Assembly (NCBI GenBank): GCA_003649715.1
Contig: QMSS01000006.1
Coordinates: 1-23,803 of the forward strand
Direction: 5' to 3'
Length of the DNA: 23,803 nt
DNA from: Thermoplasmata archaeon
GTDB taxonomy: Archaea > Thermoplasmatota > E2 > DHVEG-1
Shown here: piece by piece, positions 7,072 through 15,479 of the stretch
How the letters are laid out: the number at the start of each line of letters is the position of its first letter
How positions within the stretch are numbered: the stretch's first letter is position 1
Notes under the pieces: generated by a model
Database searches by the model: none
What the model was told of the DNA's origin: nothing
Seen by the model: only the letters and a program-made list of their open reading frames with translations
Translations under genes and position numbers: made by a program

Positions 7072-8310
7072 ATGAATCAAGAATGGAATAAACACCTGGG
7101 TTTAAGCCAAGAGATAATGGAGAAATGCAAGAATATAAAACCTGTAGATATACTAGTAGGTGTTTTGTGTAAGGACGTCGAAACCACAATTCTCAATGTA
7201 TTGAATGTAGTAAACGAAGGACTCTATAGATATTTTCCAGATTACAAAAAAGCCATAGTGGTATCTAGAGGAAGATCATCAGATAAAACAGCTGAGACAA
7301 TAGATCTTTTCCAGCCATACAATAGCATAGCAGAGATCGTAACCGATGACATCACAGCAGGTGGAAAAGGCGCTGGCGTGAGAACAATTATCGAGATAGC
7401 TCATGAAGCAGAAGCAAAATGCGTGGTTCTACTAGATGGTGATCTACTTAGCATAAAACCTGGATGGGTACAGACAATTTCTAACCCAATAATATATGGA
7501 AGAGCAGATCTAACTGTTCCATATTACATTAGAGACAAATATGATGGTGTTATAACAAACAATCTTGTCTATCCATTCACACGAGCAGTTTATGGAATAG
7601 ATATTAGACAACCCATTGCTGGTGAATTTGGTATATCCAAAAACCTATACGAGACGCTACGTGAACATCCGCTGTTTCCACCAGATTTCGGTGTTGACAT
7701 ATTTATTGTTACAGTAGCAGCAGCAGAGGGAATGGTGGTTAAAGAAGGGCTGTTTTCTTTAAAAATACATGAGTCAACAACTCGGTATCTAGAACCAGAA
7801 AAATTCTTAGTACCCATGTTTAGAAAAGTAACTGGATGCATGTTTGAGCTGGCAAAATATTACGAAGACTATTGGAGGAACAAAAAGCATGAAAAACACA
7901 GCGCATTTTATAGAGAATGTTTCAGTCAAAAACCTATACCAGTCAAGATAGACATCGACAAGCTGAGGAGCTCTTTCAAAAAAGAATTTGAAAACTCAAA
8001 AGACAATATCAGACGATTCATCACAGAAGATCTGATGAGAGATTTAGAAAACATTGTTGAGAAGGATGAAAACTTTGATCCTGAGACCTGGGCTGAGATA
8101 GTATACAGCTATGCAGCTGCATACAAAAACATTACAAATGAGAACGAAAAATACATTCTACTAGACTCACTAAAAACCTTGTGGATCGGACGTTTTGTAA
8201 GCTATGCTATCGAAACAAAGGATATGGACATAAATGAAGCAGAAAAAGTTATTCAGAGACAAGCAGAAATATTTGAACAAAAATTCAACTATTTCCTGTC
8301 TATATACTAA
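7072..8310 (+). CDS. GpgS/mannosylglycerate-synthase-like glycosyltransferase
   Basis: GT-A glycosyltransferase of 412 aa. Motifs in order are AGGKGAG (96-102), metal-binding LLDGD (120-124), QPIAGEFG (180-187) and PDFGVDIF (204-211), then a helical C-terminal domain including LWIGRFVSY. The order and the helical tail recall retaining mannosylglycerate synthase (GT78) and GpgS (GT81). It is a distant paralogue of the gpgS product at 4074-5273 and shares its GKG, D-x-D and P-x-(A/S)-G-E-F signatures. A sugar-nucleotide transfer to glycerate, phosphoglycerate or a glycosyl-glycerate is the best inference; the exact substrates are not readable. It stands alone with its own promoter, divergent from the GT4 gene. 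No signal peptide or TM segment. Confidence 0.75.
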   Translation: MNQEWNKHLGLSQEIMEKCKNIKPVDILVGVLCKDVETTILNVLNVVNEGLYRYFPDYKKAIVVSRGRSSDKTAETIDLFQPYNSIAEIVTDDITAGGKGAGVRTIIEIAHEAEAKCVVLLDGDLLSIKPGWVQTISNPIIYGRADLTVPYYIRDKYDGVITNNLVYPFTRAVYGIDIRQPIAGEFGISKNLYETLREHPLFPPDFGVDIFIVTVAAAEGMVVKEGLFSLKIHESTTRYLEPEKFLVPMFRKVTGCMFELAKYYEDYWRNKKHEKHSAFYRECFSQKPIPVKIDIDKLRSSFKKEFENSKDNIRRFITEDLMRDLENIVEKDENFDPETWAEIVYSYAAAYKNITNENEKYILLDSLKTLWIGRFVSYAIETKDMDINEAEKVIQRQAEIFEQKFNYFLSIY

Positions 8311-8515
8311 AACATTAAACCATCAAACCTGTCATCTTTAATTCCCATACTCATAATCCTACTGTCTAGCACTAAACTACAATCAGAAATACATAAAATT
8401 CTAACTTCCAAGTTTTTTCAAACAATTTTCAAACAAAAATGAGATAGTAGAAATTTGGATTTTAGTTTAGATTTGAACCTGTAGGTCCTTGACATCAAAA
8501 AAAGAGGAGTAAGGA

Positions 8516-8523
8516 TTTAAATA
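8516..8523 (+). promoter_or_regulatory. TATA box of rps12-rps7
   Basis: TTTAAATA lies 66 nt before the uS12 start, giving a leader of about 35 nt that includes the ribosome binding site AAGGTGA at 8572-8578. Confidence 0.55.
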
Positions 8524-8581
8524 TTAAAAGCTGTATTACCTGGCACGCTTCTAAAAAAGAGAGATAATGTCAAGGTGAGAT

Positions 8582-9013
8582 ATGGGCAAAGGATTAAACG
8601 CAGCTAGAAAACTAAAGAAAAGCAGAAAAAAACAGCTATGGAGCGATAGATACTTCAAAAAAAGAGTGTTACGTTTAAAAGAAAAATCAGACCCGCTCGG
8701 AGGAAGCGCTCAGGCAAGAGGAATCGTAATAGAAAAAGTAGGTGTAGAGGCAAAACAGCCTAACTCTGCGATACGGAAATGTGTAAAAGTACAGCTAATA
8801 AAAAATGGACGGCAAATAACCGCGTTTGCACCAGGCAACAATGCAATAGGATTCATAGACGAACATGACGAGGTGATAGTGGAGGGAATCGGAGGGAGAA
8901 TGGGCCGAAGCTATGGTGACATACCCGGTGTCAGGTACAAAGTGATTAAAGTAAATGGTGTATCATTACAAGAACTAGTAAGAGGAAAAATTGAGAAACC
9001 AATGAGACGATAA
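8582..9013 (+). CDS. rps12: 30S ribosomal protein uS12
   Basis: Decoding-centre protein of the small subunit. The conserved loop KQPNSAIRKC (58-67), GNNAIGFIDEHDEV (85-98) and the basic N-terminal extension (KKSRKKQ) are archaeal/eukaryotic uS12 hallmarks, and 143 aa is the usual length. ATG at 8582 is backed by GGTGA just upstream. The rps7 start follows the stop by 2 nt, so the two are one transcript. Upstream is a glycosyltransferase rather than the RNA polymerase/NusA genes often found before uS12 in archaea. Confidence 0.98.
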   Translation: MGKGLNAARKLKKSRKKQLWSDRYFKKRVLRLKEKSDPLGGSAQARGIVIEKVGVEAKQPNSAIRKCVKVQLIKNGRQITAFAPGNNAIGFIDEHDEVIVEGIGGRMGRSYGDIPGVRYKVIKVNGVSLQELVRGKIEKPMRR

Positions 9014-9015
9014 AC

Positions 9016-9615
9016 ATGACAGGAGAAAAAAATGATGATATGAGATATGGGAACTACTTTTTTCCAACATTAGAAAAATATGATATGAGCACAGTAAAAA
9101 TAGAGGACAAAGGACTAGAGAGATATATATCTCTAGATATAAAAGACTTCTTTCTTGGAGCACCACATGCAAACAAACTATTTGGCAAGTCTAAGAGTTC
9201 TATACTTGAACGCCTGATAAACAATATGATGAGAACAGAGCATTTTACAGGTAAAAAAACAAAAGCATACAAAGTTGTTAGATCTGCTATTGAAATCATT
9301 GAGAAGAAAACCAAGTCTAACCCAGTTCAGGTTATTGTAGATGCCATACAAAATGCTGCCCCCAAGGAGGAAACCACACGATTGCGTTTCGGAGGAATAC
9401 TTGTTCCGAAGGCAGTTGATGTGGCTCCACAAAGACGTTTGGATATCGCACTCAGAAACCTCTGCAAAGGCTCAATAAATGCTAGCCATAAAAACAAGAA
9501 AAGCATTGAAGCATGCCTAGCAGATGAGATAATCAAAGCATCCAAAAACGATCCGAATTCATTTGCCATAGCGCAAAAAAATGAGATAGAACGTGTTGCC
9601 AGATCCGCCAGATAA
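9016..9615 (+). CDS. rps7: 30S ribosomal protein uS7
   Basis: Small-subunit head protein that nucleates assembly of the 16S rRNA 3' domain and lines the E site. The 199-aa product has the family pattern ERLINNMMRT (67-76), TGKKTKAYKVV (79-89), NPVQVIVDAIQNAAP (102-116) and VDVAPQRRLDIALRNL (134-149), ending in RVARSAR. An archaeal-type N-terminal extension is present. It starts 2 nt after rps12, is probably translationally coupled to it, and is followed by the EF-2 gene. Confidence 0.97.
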   Translation: MTGEKNDDMRYGNYFFPTLEKYDMSTVKIEDKGLERYISLDIKDFFLGAPHANKLFGKSKSSILERLINNMMRTEHFTGKKTKAYKVVRSAIEIIEKKTKSNPVQVIVDAIQNAAPKEETTRLRFGGILVPKAVDVAPQRRLDIALRNLCKGSINASHKNKKSIEACLADEIIKASKNDPNSFAIAQKNEIERVARSAR

Positions 9616-9654
9616 AAAAAGTAGATAGAAAGAAGTAGGGTTTAACTAGAAAAA

Positions 9655-9663
9655 ATATTTATT
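9655..9663 (+). promoter_or_regulatory. TATA box and ribosome binding site of the EF-2 gene
   Basis: ATATTTATT lies 37-45 nt before the EF-2 ATG in the 84-nt gap after rps7. GAGGGA at 9683-9688 is the ribosome binding site. EF-2 may therefore be transcribed both from this promoter and by read-through. Confidence 0.45.
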
Positions 9664-9699
9664 TTCAACCAAAAAAAAAGCTGAGGGAATGGAATTAGT

Positions 9700-11898
9700 A
9701 TGGGACGGAAAGAAGACAACATCAAAAAGGCAAAGAATCTGATGAACAAACTAAACAATATTAGAAACATTGGCATAGCTGCGCATATCGATCATGGAAA
9801 AACCACTCTCTCCGACAACCTACTGGCAGGATGCGGAATGATGAGCGAAGAACTCGCAGGTAAACAGCTTGTGCTAGACTACGATGAACAAGAACAGGCA
9901 CGTGGAATCACAATAAACACTGCATCTGCATCCATGGTACACACTTTTGAGGGAGAGGAATATCTGATAAACCTTCTAGACACACCAGGACATGTCGATT
10001 TTGGTGGAGACGTAACAAGAGCTATGCGGGCAGTAGATGGATGCATAGTAGTAGTCTGCGCTGTAGAGGGAACAATGCCTCAGACAGAAACAGTAGTAAG
10101 ACAGGCATTACGTGAAAAAGTCAAACCAGTTTTATTCATCAACAAGGTAGACCGTCTGATAAATGAGCTTAGAGTCACACCTGAAGAAATGCAGCAACGC
10201 TTCATCAAAATCATAAGCAAATTCAACGAGCTGCTAAACAAACTCGCTCCAGAAGAATTCAAAAACAAATGGAATGTAAAAGTCGAAGATGGCAGTGTAG
10301 CCTTCGGATCCGCCTACTACAACTGGGCAGTATCTGTACCATACATGAAAAAAACAGGACTGGGATTCAAAGAGATATACGAGTACTGCAACAAAAATGA
10401 TCAAAAAACACTTGCAAAAAAAACACCTATACATGAAGTTATTCTAGACATGGTAGTAGACCATCTCCCATCACCTAAAGAAGCACAAAAATACAGAATC
10501 CGACACATATGGAGAGGAGACAAAGAAAGTGAGCTAGGAAAAAGCATGATTGAATGCAGAGAAGACGGACCATTAGCACTCATGATCACAAAGATAATAA
10601 TGGACCCACATGCAGGGGAAGTAGCCGTTGGACGAGTCTACAGCGGAAAAATCGAACGAGGCCAAGAAGTCTATGTAGTAGGAATGCCTAACGTAAATCG
10701 TGTACAGCAAGTAAACCTGATGGTTGGAGCAGACAGAATACCAGTCGATTATGTAACAGCAGGAAACATAGTAGCCGCCACAGGCATAAGAGATGCAATT
10801 GCTGGAAGTACCATTGCAGACAAACCAGACATAGAACCCTTCGAAAGAATCGTCCACATCTCTGAACCAGTTGTAACAGTCGCTGTCGAAGCAAAAAACA
10901 CCAAAGATCTACCAAAACTAATAGAAGTACTACGCACAATATCAAAAGCAGATCCAAGCATACATGTCGAAATAAACCAAGAAACCGGTGAAAACCTGAT
11001 GTCTGGAATGGGAGAACTACATCTAGAAATCACCGAATACCGGATAAAAAACGACTATGGAATAGATATTGTATGCTCAGAACCCATAGTCGTATACCGG
11101 GAATCAGTGGCAAAAAAAAGCCCACATCCATTTGAAGGAAAATCACCCAACAAACATAACCGCTTCTACATAGAAGTAGAGCCACTACCTGAAAACATTG
11201 TAAAAGCCATCTACAACAACGAAATACCACAAAACGTAAAAAAATACAAAAAAGAAGCAACCAAAATACTGCAAGACCTTGGAATGGACAAAGAATTAGC
11301 AAAAGGAATATTTGGCATACAAGGACTAAACATACTCACAGATGTAACCAAAGGAATACAACACCTCTTCGAAACAAGAGAACTCATAAAAGAAGCATTT
11401 GAAGAAGTAATGAAAAGCGGACCAATTGCAAACGAACCCTGCCAAGGAATACTTGTCAAACTCGTGGACGCAAAACTACACGAAGACGCAATACATCGAG
11501 GACCAGCACAGGTAATACCAGCAGTAAGAAACGCCATATACGGCGCAATAACAATATCAGACCCCATACTACTAGAACCCATACAAAAAGTATTCATAAG
11601 CACACCACAAGAACTAATGGGAGATGCCTCACGAGAACTAAACCAGAGAAGAGCAGTTGTAAAAGACATGAAAACAGAAGGAGACATGGTAAACATAGAA
11701 GCAAAGGCACCAGTAGCAGACATGTTCGGATTCGCATCTGCAATACGATCAGCCACAGGAGGAAGAGTACTATGGAACACAGAAAACATGGGATTCGAAC
11801 CAGTACCAAAGACTCTACAAAACCAGGTTATAAGACAAATAAGAGAAAGAAAGGGACTCAAACCAGAACCATACCCACCTGAATACTACATGGACTAA
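9700..11898 (+). CDS. fusA: Translation elongation factor aEF-2
   Basis: GTPase that drives translocation of tRNA and mRNA on the ribosome. The G domain has AHIDHGKT (28-35), RGITI (69-73 region), DTPGH (94-98) and NKVD (148-151). Later domains include SGMGELHLEI in domain III and the domain IV tip AIHRGPAQVIP, whose histidine (H599) is the diphthamide site by homology with eukaryotic and Pyrococcus EF-2. Length 732 aa matches archaeal EF-2 and no intein interrupts it. It is the third gene after rps12-rps7, the usual archaeal string. Confidence 0.98.
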   Translation: MGRKEDNIKKAKNLMNKLNNIRNIGIAAHIDHGKTTLSDNLLAGCGMMSEELAGKQLVLDYDEQEQARGITINTASASMVHTFEGEEYLINLLDTPGHVDFGGDVTRAMRAVDGCIVVVCAVEGTMPQTETVVRQALREKVKPVLFINKVDRLINELRVTPEEMQQRFIKIISKFNELLNKLAPEEFKNKWNVKVEDGSVAFGSAYYNWAVSVPYMKKTGLGFKEIYEYCNKNDQKTLAKKTPIHEVILDMVVDHLPSPKEAQKYRIRHIWRGDKESELGKSMIECREDGPLALMITKIIMDPHAGEVAVGRVYSGKIERGQEVYVVGMPNVNRVQQVNLMVGADRIPVDYVTAGNIVAATGIRDAIAGSTIADKPDIEPFERIVHISEPVVTVAVEAKNTKDLPKLIEVLRTISKADPSIHVEINQETGENLMSGMGELHLEITEYRIKNDYGIDIVCSEPIVVYRESVAKKSPHPFEGKSPNKHNRFYIEVEPLPENIVKAIYNNEIPQNVKKYKKEATKILQDLGMDKELAKGIFGIQGLNILTDVTKGIQHLFETRELIKEAFEEVMKSGPIANEPCQGILVKLVDAKLHEDAIHRGPAQVIPAVRNAIYGAITISDPILLEPIQKVFISTPQELMGDASRELNQRRAVVKDMKTEGDMVNIEAKAPVADMFGFASAIRSATGGRVLWNTENMGFEPVPKTLQNQVIRQIRERKGLKPEPYPPEYYMD

Positions 11899-11989
11899 AA
11901 AAAATTAGTAACCATTTTATACAAAAAAAAGAGTTACCAAACCTCAAAAATTTCTTTATCAAGAAAAAAGGGGTTTGAGAGAAAAAAAC

Positions 11990-12346
11990 ATGGAAAAAGG
12001 AACAATACCAATAAACAAAAAATATGAGCTACAATACCACTATTTCGACAGAGACACAAAATACAAATACTACAACAGAAAATTTGAGATCTATCTAGTA
12101 GAAAAGAAAAACTTTGGAAAAAACTATATTTTACACATGGACAACTGCGAAACGACACCAGGAAAATGGACACCACATATTCATAAACCACCCAATATAA
12201 ACAAAAGACTTTACTTCGGCGTATCAACACTCAACTGGAATGACATAAAAAACAATTTCCTGGACTGCATAGTAGGAGAGATAGGAGAAGAACACAGAGA
12301 AGATGTCAAAAAGGCTATTGGAAAACTTATGTCACCAAAGATATAA
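11990..12346 (+). CDS. Hypothetical protein with HIHKPP motif
   Basis: I do not recognise this 118-aa protein. It is rich in Lys, Asn and aromatics, with no signal peptide or TM segment. The first half looks beta-rich (repeated YHYF, YKYY, FEIYLVEKK segments), then comes MDNCETT, WTPHIHKPP (His pair about residue 65), a short LYFGVSTLNW strand and a C-terminal helix. A TTG at 11975 would add five residues; the ATG at 11990 is more natural, with GGGG upstream. It follows EF-2 by about 90 nt and converges on mcm. The HxH-PP element loosely recalls small toxin families such as TumE, but I cannot support that assignment. Confidence 0.6.
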   Translation: MEKGTIPINKKYELQYHYFDRDTKYKYYNRKFEIYLVEKKNFGKNYILHMDNCETTPGKWTPHIHKPPNINKRLYFGVSTLNWNDIKNNFLDCIVGEIGEEHREDVKKAIGKLMSPKI

Positions 12347-12428
12347 AAAGCATAATTTCCCTAATCACTAACAAAAAGCCTACTGGAAAACATACTGCCA
12401 TCCATCACATACAATTTTTTGACTCAAA

Positions 12429-12446
12429 AAAACATTTGAATGTTTT
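12429..12446. terminator. Near-palindrome between convergent genes
   Basis: AAAACATT and AATGTTTT flank a 2-nt centre in the 112-nt gap between the small unknown gene and mcm, followed on the plus strand by ATTT. It could end transcription from either side, or be a protein site; evidence is limited to position and symmetry. Confidence 0.25.
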
Positions 12447-12458
12447 ATTTGATGCCAG

Positions 12459-14579
12459 CTAGTACTCCGTAACACGGTACTTACCATGCATTGGCTCATA
12501 GATCTGCCCATTACGTTTTAACCGATCTAACGCCTCCTCAGCCTTACTAGACTCAACACCCTGCATCTCCGCCTCTCTAATAATATCACCTACATCTGCA
12601 TTACCATCCTTCGACTGACTACTAAGTCTCCGTATAACATCCATTATTAAACGCATTCGTTCATGTTGACTATGACTTATACCAGTTGCAATTATGTCAA
12701 TGTCAAATCTCCCCGTTTCACGATCCATACCAACTCTCCTAAGATACTGATCTATAATAGAAATCGCTCTCTTTGCATCATCAACAGTGACTTCATCACT
12801 AAGTCTAACACGGGCACTTGCCTCCGCTAGTCTTACAAAAGCCTCCAGTTGCCTTGGTGTAAAAGGTACGGAGTCTTCAGAGGAGCCTCTAAAATCAACA
12901 TAATAGTTTTTCAGAAGCTCCATGGCATCATCAGTCATTACAGGGAACACATTCCTCTTAGCATACGCCACATATTTACGTAGAAACTCTGGTGTAAATG
13001 TTGGCATAATATTTGCCATCAACGCCTCTTCTTCCTCCTTGGTATGTTTAGACTTTCTAGATTTCGTTATATTCTCATAAACCTCTCCAGCTTTATGTGT
13101 CCGCAGAATATGTGTCGCTAACTCTGTGTCAATCTTTCTATTCGGCTTGTCTAAAATAGAGAAAATAAGGTCAAAACGTGAAAGCAAAGCAGGAGGCATG
13201 TTGATCTGCTCATGTATTGGGATAAACTCATCAAACCTTCCAAGCTTAGGATTTGCAGCAGCAAGAAGAGCACATCGTGATTTCAATGTAGCATTAATAC
13301 CTGCCTTTGCAACAGATATCTCCTGCTGCTCCATAGCCTGATGTAAAGCACTTTTATCAGCCTCATCCATCTTATCTATCTCATCTATACATGCAATACC
13401 CATGTCTGCAAGTACCAACGCACCAGCCTCTAAGGTCCATTGTCCCTCAGCAAACTCATCTCTAACCGCAGCAGCAGTCAGACCAGCAGCAGAGGATGCC
13501 TTACCCGATGCATAAATGCTGCGAGGAGCAAGCTTAGACATATAGCTCAGAATCTGTGACTTTGCAGTACCTGGATCACCCACTAGCAAAACATGTATAT
13601 CCCCTCTTATGTATGTCCCATCCGGCATTTTTTTTGACAGACCGCCAAACAGCTGTAAAACTAATGCTTCCTTTTCCACATCCATCCCATAAATAGTGGG
13701 AGCGATACTCTGCTTCATTTTTTCATAAATCTTTGGATCCTTGCTTACATTCAGAATCTCCCTTTCATCCTCCTCCGTAACCTCTACCTCTTCAAAAGCT
13801 AGCTCCTGTCGTTCTATACTTCTTGCATCCATGACCTTATCAAAAGAGGTGAGACGGTAACTGCCACGTCGTCTCTGCATGGAATGAAGTATGCCATTTA
13901 CAACCACTCGGTCACCAGGTGCTATCTCTCCTACTAGATCATCTTCCAGGTACACGGTGATTCTCTCAGGTTGAGCCCCACCACGGAGTCCCTCTGGATT
14001 TTCCTGGATCTCTATCTTTTGAGAATCCACAAATGTAGATAAACTGGGTAGGAGTTTAAATGAGGAAACTCTACCGCATCCACCCTGATCCTCATAACAA
14101 TGAGTAGGCTCTTTAAGGATGTCTTCTTCTTGCTCAACTCTTATGATTGCAAAACATTTTTGACATTGAAATGCAGCAATCTGAAGTTTAGGTCTAACCT
14201 CAGTTACCTTTTTAACCAAACCCTCAACTGCTGTATATTTCCCAAGATGATTCGCACGTATCTTTCTAATCAGTATCCTCTGAGTCTCAGGAAGATCATA
14301 TACTCTGAAATGAAGTCTCAGCTCATTTTCAGCAGCGACATCAATGTTTCTAAGCGCTTCTTCGGCATTAAAAATAGCCTTGTATGGCTGATTAATGAGA
14401 ACATCTGTCAGCTTAGAATCTGTTTTATCTATATCCCAATAATTTATGAGAAGACTTCGTTTTTCGGGGTACGACAATGCGATGGTTTCAATCTCTGATC
14501 TATATCTATCCTCGAAGAAGTTTTCCCATGAGGCAACTAGGCTTTCGTCCCTCAACAAACCCAACGTGTATTCCCCCAC
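12459..14579 (-). CDS. mcm: Replicative DNA helicase MCM
   Basis: Hexameric 3'-5' helicase that unwinds DNA at the archaeal fork. The 706-aa protein has an N-terminal domain with a C4 zinc site (C139, C142, C161, C168), the OB-fold hairpin region, an AAA+ core with Walker A GDPGTAKSQ (334-342), Walker B ACIDEIDKM (396-404), sensor-1 AAANP (440-444) and arginine finger SRFD (467-470), and a C-terminal winged-helix domain (about 630-706). No intein. The start is GTG at 14579, 24 nt downstream of a TATA box with no SD, so the message is probably leaderless. PolD subunit genes lie upstream on the same strand with the SRP RNA between. Confidence 0.97.
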   Translation of the reverse strand: MGEYTLGLLRDESLVASWENFFEDRYRSEIETIALSYPEKRSLLINYWDIDKTDSKLTDVLINQPYKAIFNAEEALRNIDVAAENELRLHFRVYDLPETQRILIRKIRANHLGKYTAVEGLVKKVTEVRPKLQIAAFQCQKCFAIIRVEQEEDILKEPTHCYEDQGGCGRVSSFKLLPSLSTFVDSQKIEIQENPEGLRGGAQPERITVYLEDDLVGEIAPGDRVVVNGILHSMQRRRGSYRLTSFDKVMDARSIERQELAFEEVEVTEEDEREILNVSKDPKIYEKMKQSIAPTIYGMDVEKEALVLQLFGGLSKKMPDGTYIRGDIHVLLVGDPGTAKSQILSYMSKLAPRSIYASGKASSAAGLTAAAVRDEFAEGQWTLEAGALVLADMGIACIDEIDKMDEADKSALHQAMEQQEISVAKAGINATLKSRCALLAAANPKLGRFDEFIPIHEQINMPPALLSRFDLIFSILDKPNRKIDTELATHILRTHKAGEVYENITKSRKSKHTKEEEEALMANIMPTFTPEFLRKYVAYAKRNVFPVMTDDAMELLKNYYVDFRGSSEDSVPFTPRQLEAFVRLAEASARVRLSDEVTVDDAKRAISIIDQYLRRVGMDRETGRFDIDIIATGISHSQHERMRLIMDVIRRLSSQSKDGNADVGDIIREAEMQGVESSKAEEALDRLKRNGQIYEPMHGKYRVTEY

Positions 14580-14597
14580 AAATACTATACCACTTCG

Positions 14598-14607
14598 TAT
14601 ATTTAAT
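14598..14607 (-). promoter_or_regulatory. TATA box of mcm
   Basis: Minus-strand ATTAAATATA is centred 24 nt before the GTG start of mcm. That spacing puts the transcription start at or within a base or two of the start codon. Confidence 0.6.
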
Positions 14608-14715
14608 ACTATGATGACAGATGGTAGGTTCTACCACCAATACATCTGCTCTATTAAAAATTTTTTTAGCGGATGCAGAAACGCCTTGAGTGGATGCACG
14701 TATCATACTATTGAC

Positions 14716-14988
14716 TACCCATCTGTATCCTCAACCCCGTTTACCCTTTGAGCATTAGTAGTCTGTGGTAAGGCTGCTCACTTCCGTGCCTAACCCGGTT
14801 CCCACAGCAAAGATGCACATATGATCCTCCGATCATATGTGACCATCACCTCTAATCCCAAAGGACAGGGTCTCATCGTCAGCAGATGGATCAATAGATG
14901 ACCGTTACATCGCCTCTTGGCTTCGACCCCAGCATATCGGCGATTTCTGGTTACAGGGAACGCCTAGCTCCCCGGTCTATTCTACATC
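14716..14988 (-). ncRNA. ffs: Signal recognition particle (7S) RNA
   Basis: RNA scaffold of the SRP, which carries SRP54 and SRP19 and targets membrane and secreted proteins. On the minus strand the 5' domain has GTTCCCTGTAACC followed by GCCGATATGC, typical of archaeal 7S RNA. Helix 6 is a perfect 11-bp stem (14816-14826 with 14831-14841) capped by a GGAG tetraloop, the SRP19 site. Helix 8 (about 14762-14807) contains the SRP54-binding signature with CCGGGTTAGGC, loop GGAA and AGTGAGCAGCC, closed by CTGTGG/CCACAG. The ends are estimated from the promoter and from partial pairing of the termini, so they may be off by 10-15 nt. Confidence 0.93.
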
Positions 14989-15004
14989 TATCGCCAGATT
15001 TTTC

Positions 15005-15014
15005 CATTATAATT
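15005..15014 (-). promoter_or_regulatory. TATA box of the SRP RNA gene
   Basis: Minus-strand AATTATAATG lies about 25 nt before the estimated 5' end of the 7S RNA, in an otherwise A/T-only stretch. Confidence 0.5.
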
Positions 15015-15058
15015 ATTATTAATAGATAGGTCTGGATAGGTCTGTCTCTGTTGTTTTT

Positions 15059-15364
15059 TTACCAGGATCTACGTATGATCAGCAACTGGTTTTTGAATAG
15101 CTGGACAAATATCCAGGTTTGAGCCACTGCTAGGAAGGCTATGTCACGGACAATGTATACCCATGCCTGTGACAGTTCATCTGATGGGCCATAGATCTGA
15201 GTGGCAAGTTTACCAGCATAATATACATCCATGACAAGTAGGTATATGAATAAAGCTACTACAAGGAACATGATTATGTTTATGTAAAAGGACAGTTTAT
15301 TCCAGGTTTTTTTGTCTATCTGAGGAAACCAAGTATCTACCATTCTTACCACCATTTTTCTCAT
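15059..15364 (-). CDS. Small membrane protein with two TM helices
   Basis: I do not recognise a family. The 101-aa protein has a basic N-terminus, a strongly hydrophobic helix at about 27-50 (with FLVVALFIYLLVM) and a second at about 71-90 (with IAFLAVAQTWIFVQLF), then a basic tail (KNQ..IIRRSW). The charge pattern puts both termini in the cytoplasm, with a short external loop around YGPSDELSQ. ATG at 15364 is about 26 nt from a TATA box and would be leaderless; ATG at 15343 with GGTGG upstream is the alternative. It lies between the SRP RNA and the DP2 gene, all on the minus strand. A role with either is not shown. Confidence 0.65.
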   Translation of the reverse strand: MRKMVVRMVDTWFPQIDKKTWNKLSFYINIIMFLVVALFIYLLVMDVYYAGKLATQIYGPSDELSQAWVYIVRDIAFLAVAQTWIFVQLFKNQLLIIRRSW

Positions 15365-15385
15365 TTTATGGGTTTTTAATTGTTT

Positions 15386-15393
15386 TAATTATA
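15386..15393 (-). promoter_or_regulatory. TATA box of the small membrane protein gene
   Basis: Minus-strand TATAATTA is centred 26 nt before the ATG at 15364, consistent with leaderless initiation. Confidence 0.45.
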
Positions 15394-15479
15394 GCATTGT
15401 AGAATGGCTATATGAAGGTTATGCTTCGAAAAAATATGTTGAATATAGCGAGAAAAACAGAGGTTTTAGAGATTATTTC

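Noticed and set aside
8468..8484. A 12-nt match (GATTTGAACCTG) to the T-arm region of the tRNA at 1269-1342, suggesting a tRNA remnant or att site.
   Set aside because: The flanks cannot form a T stem or acceptor stem and the match does not extend, so it is most likely chance.
11211..11861. A 216-codon minus-strand frame opposite EF-2.
   Set aside because: It lies antisense within a strongly conserved gene and owes its openness to EF-2 codon use.
14506..14706. A 66-codon minus-strand frame overlapping the mcm start and SRP RNA 3' region.
   Set aside because: It overlaps mcm in another frame and the mcm promoter, and shows no family resemblance.
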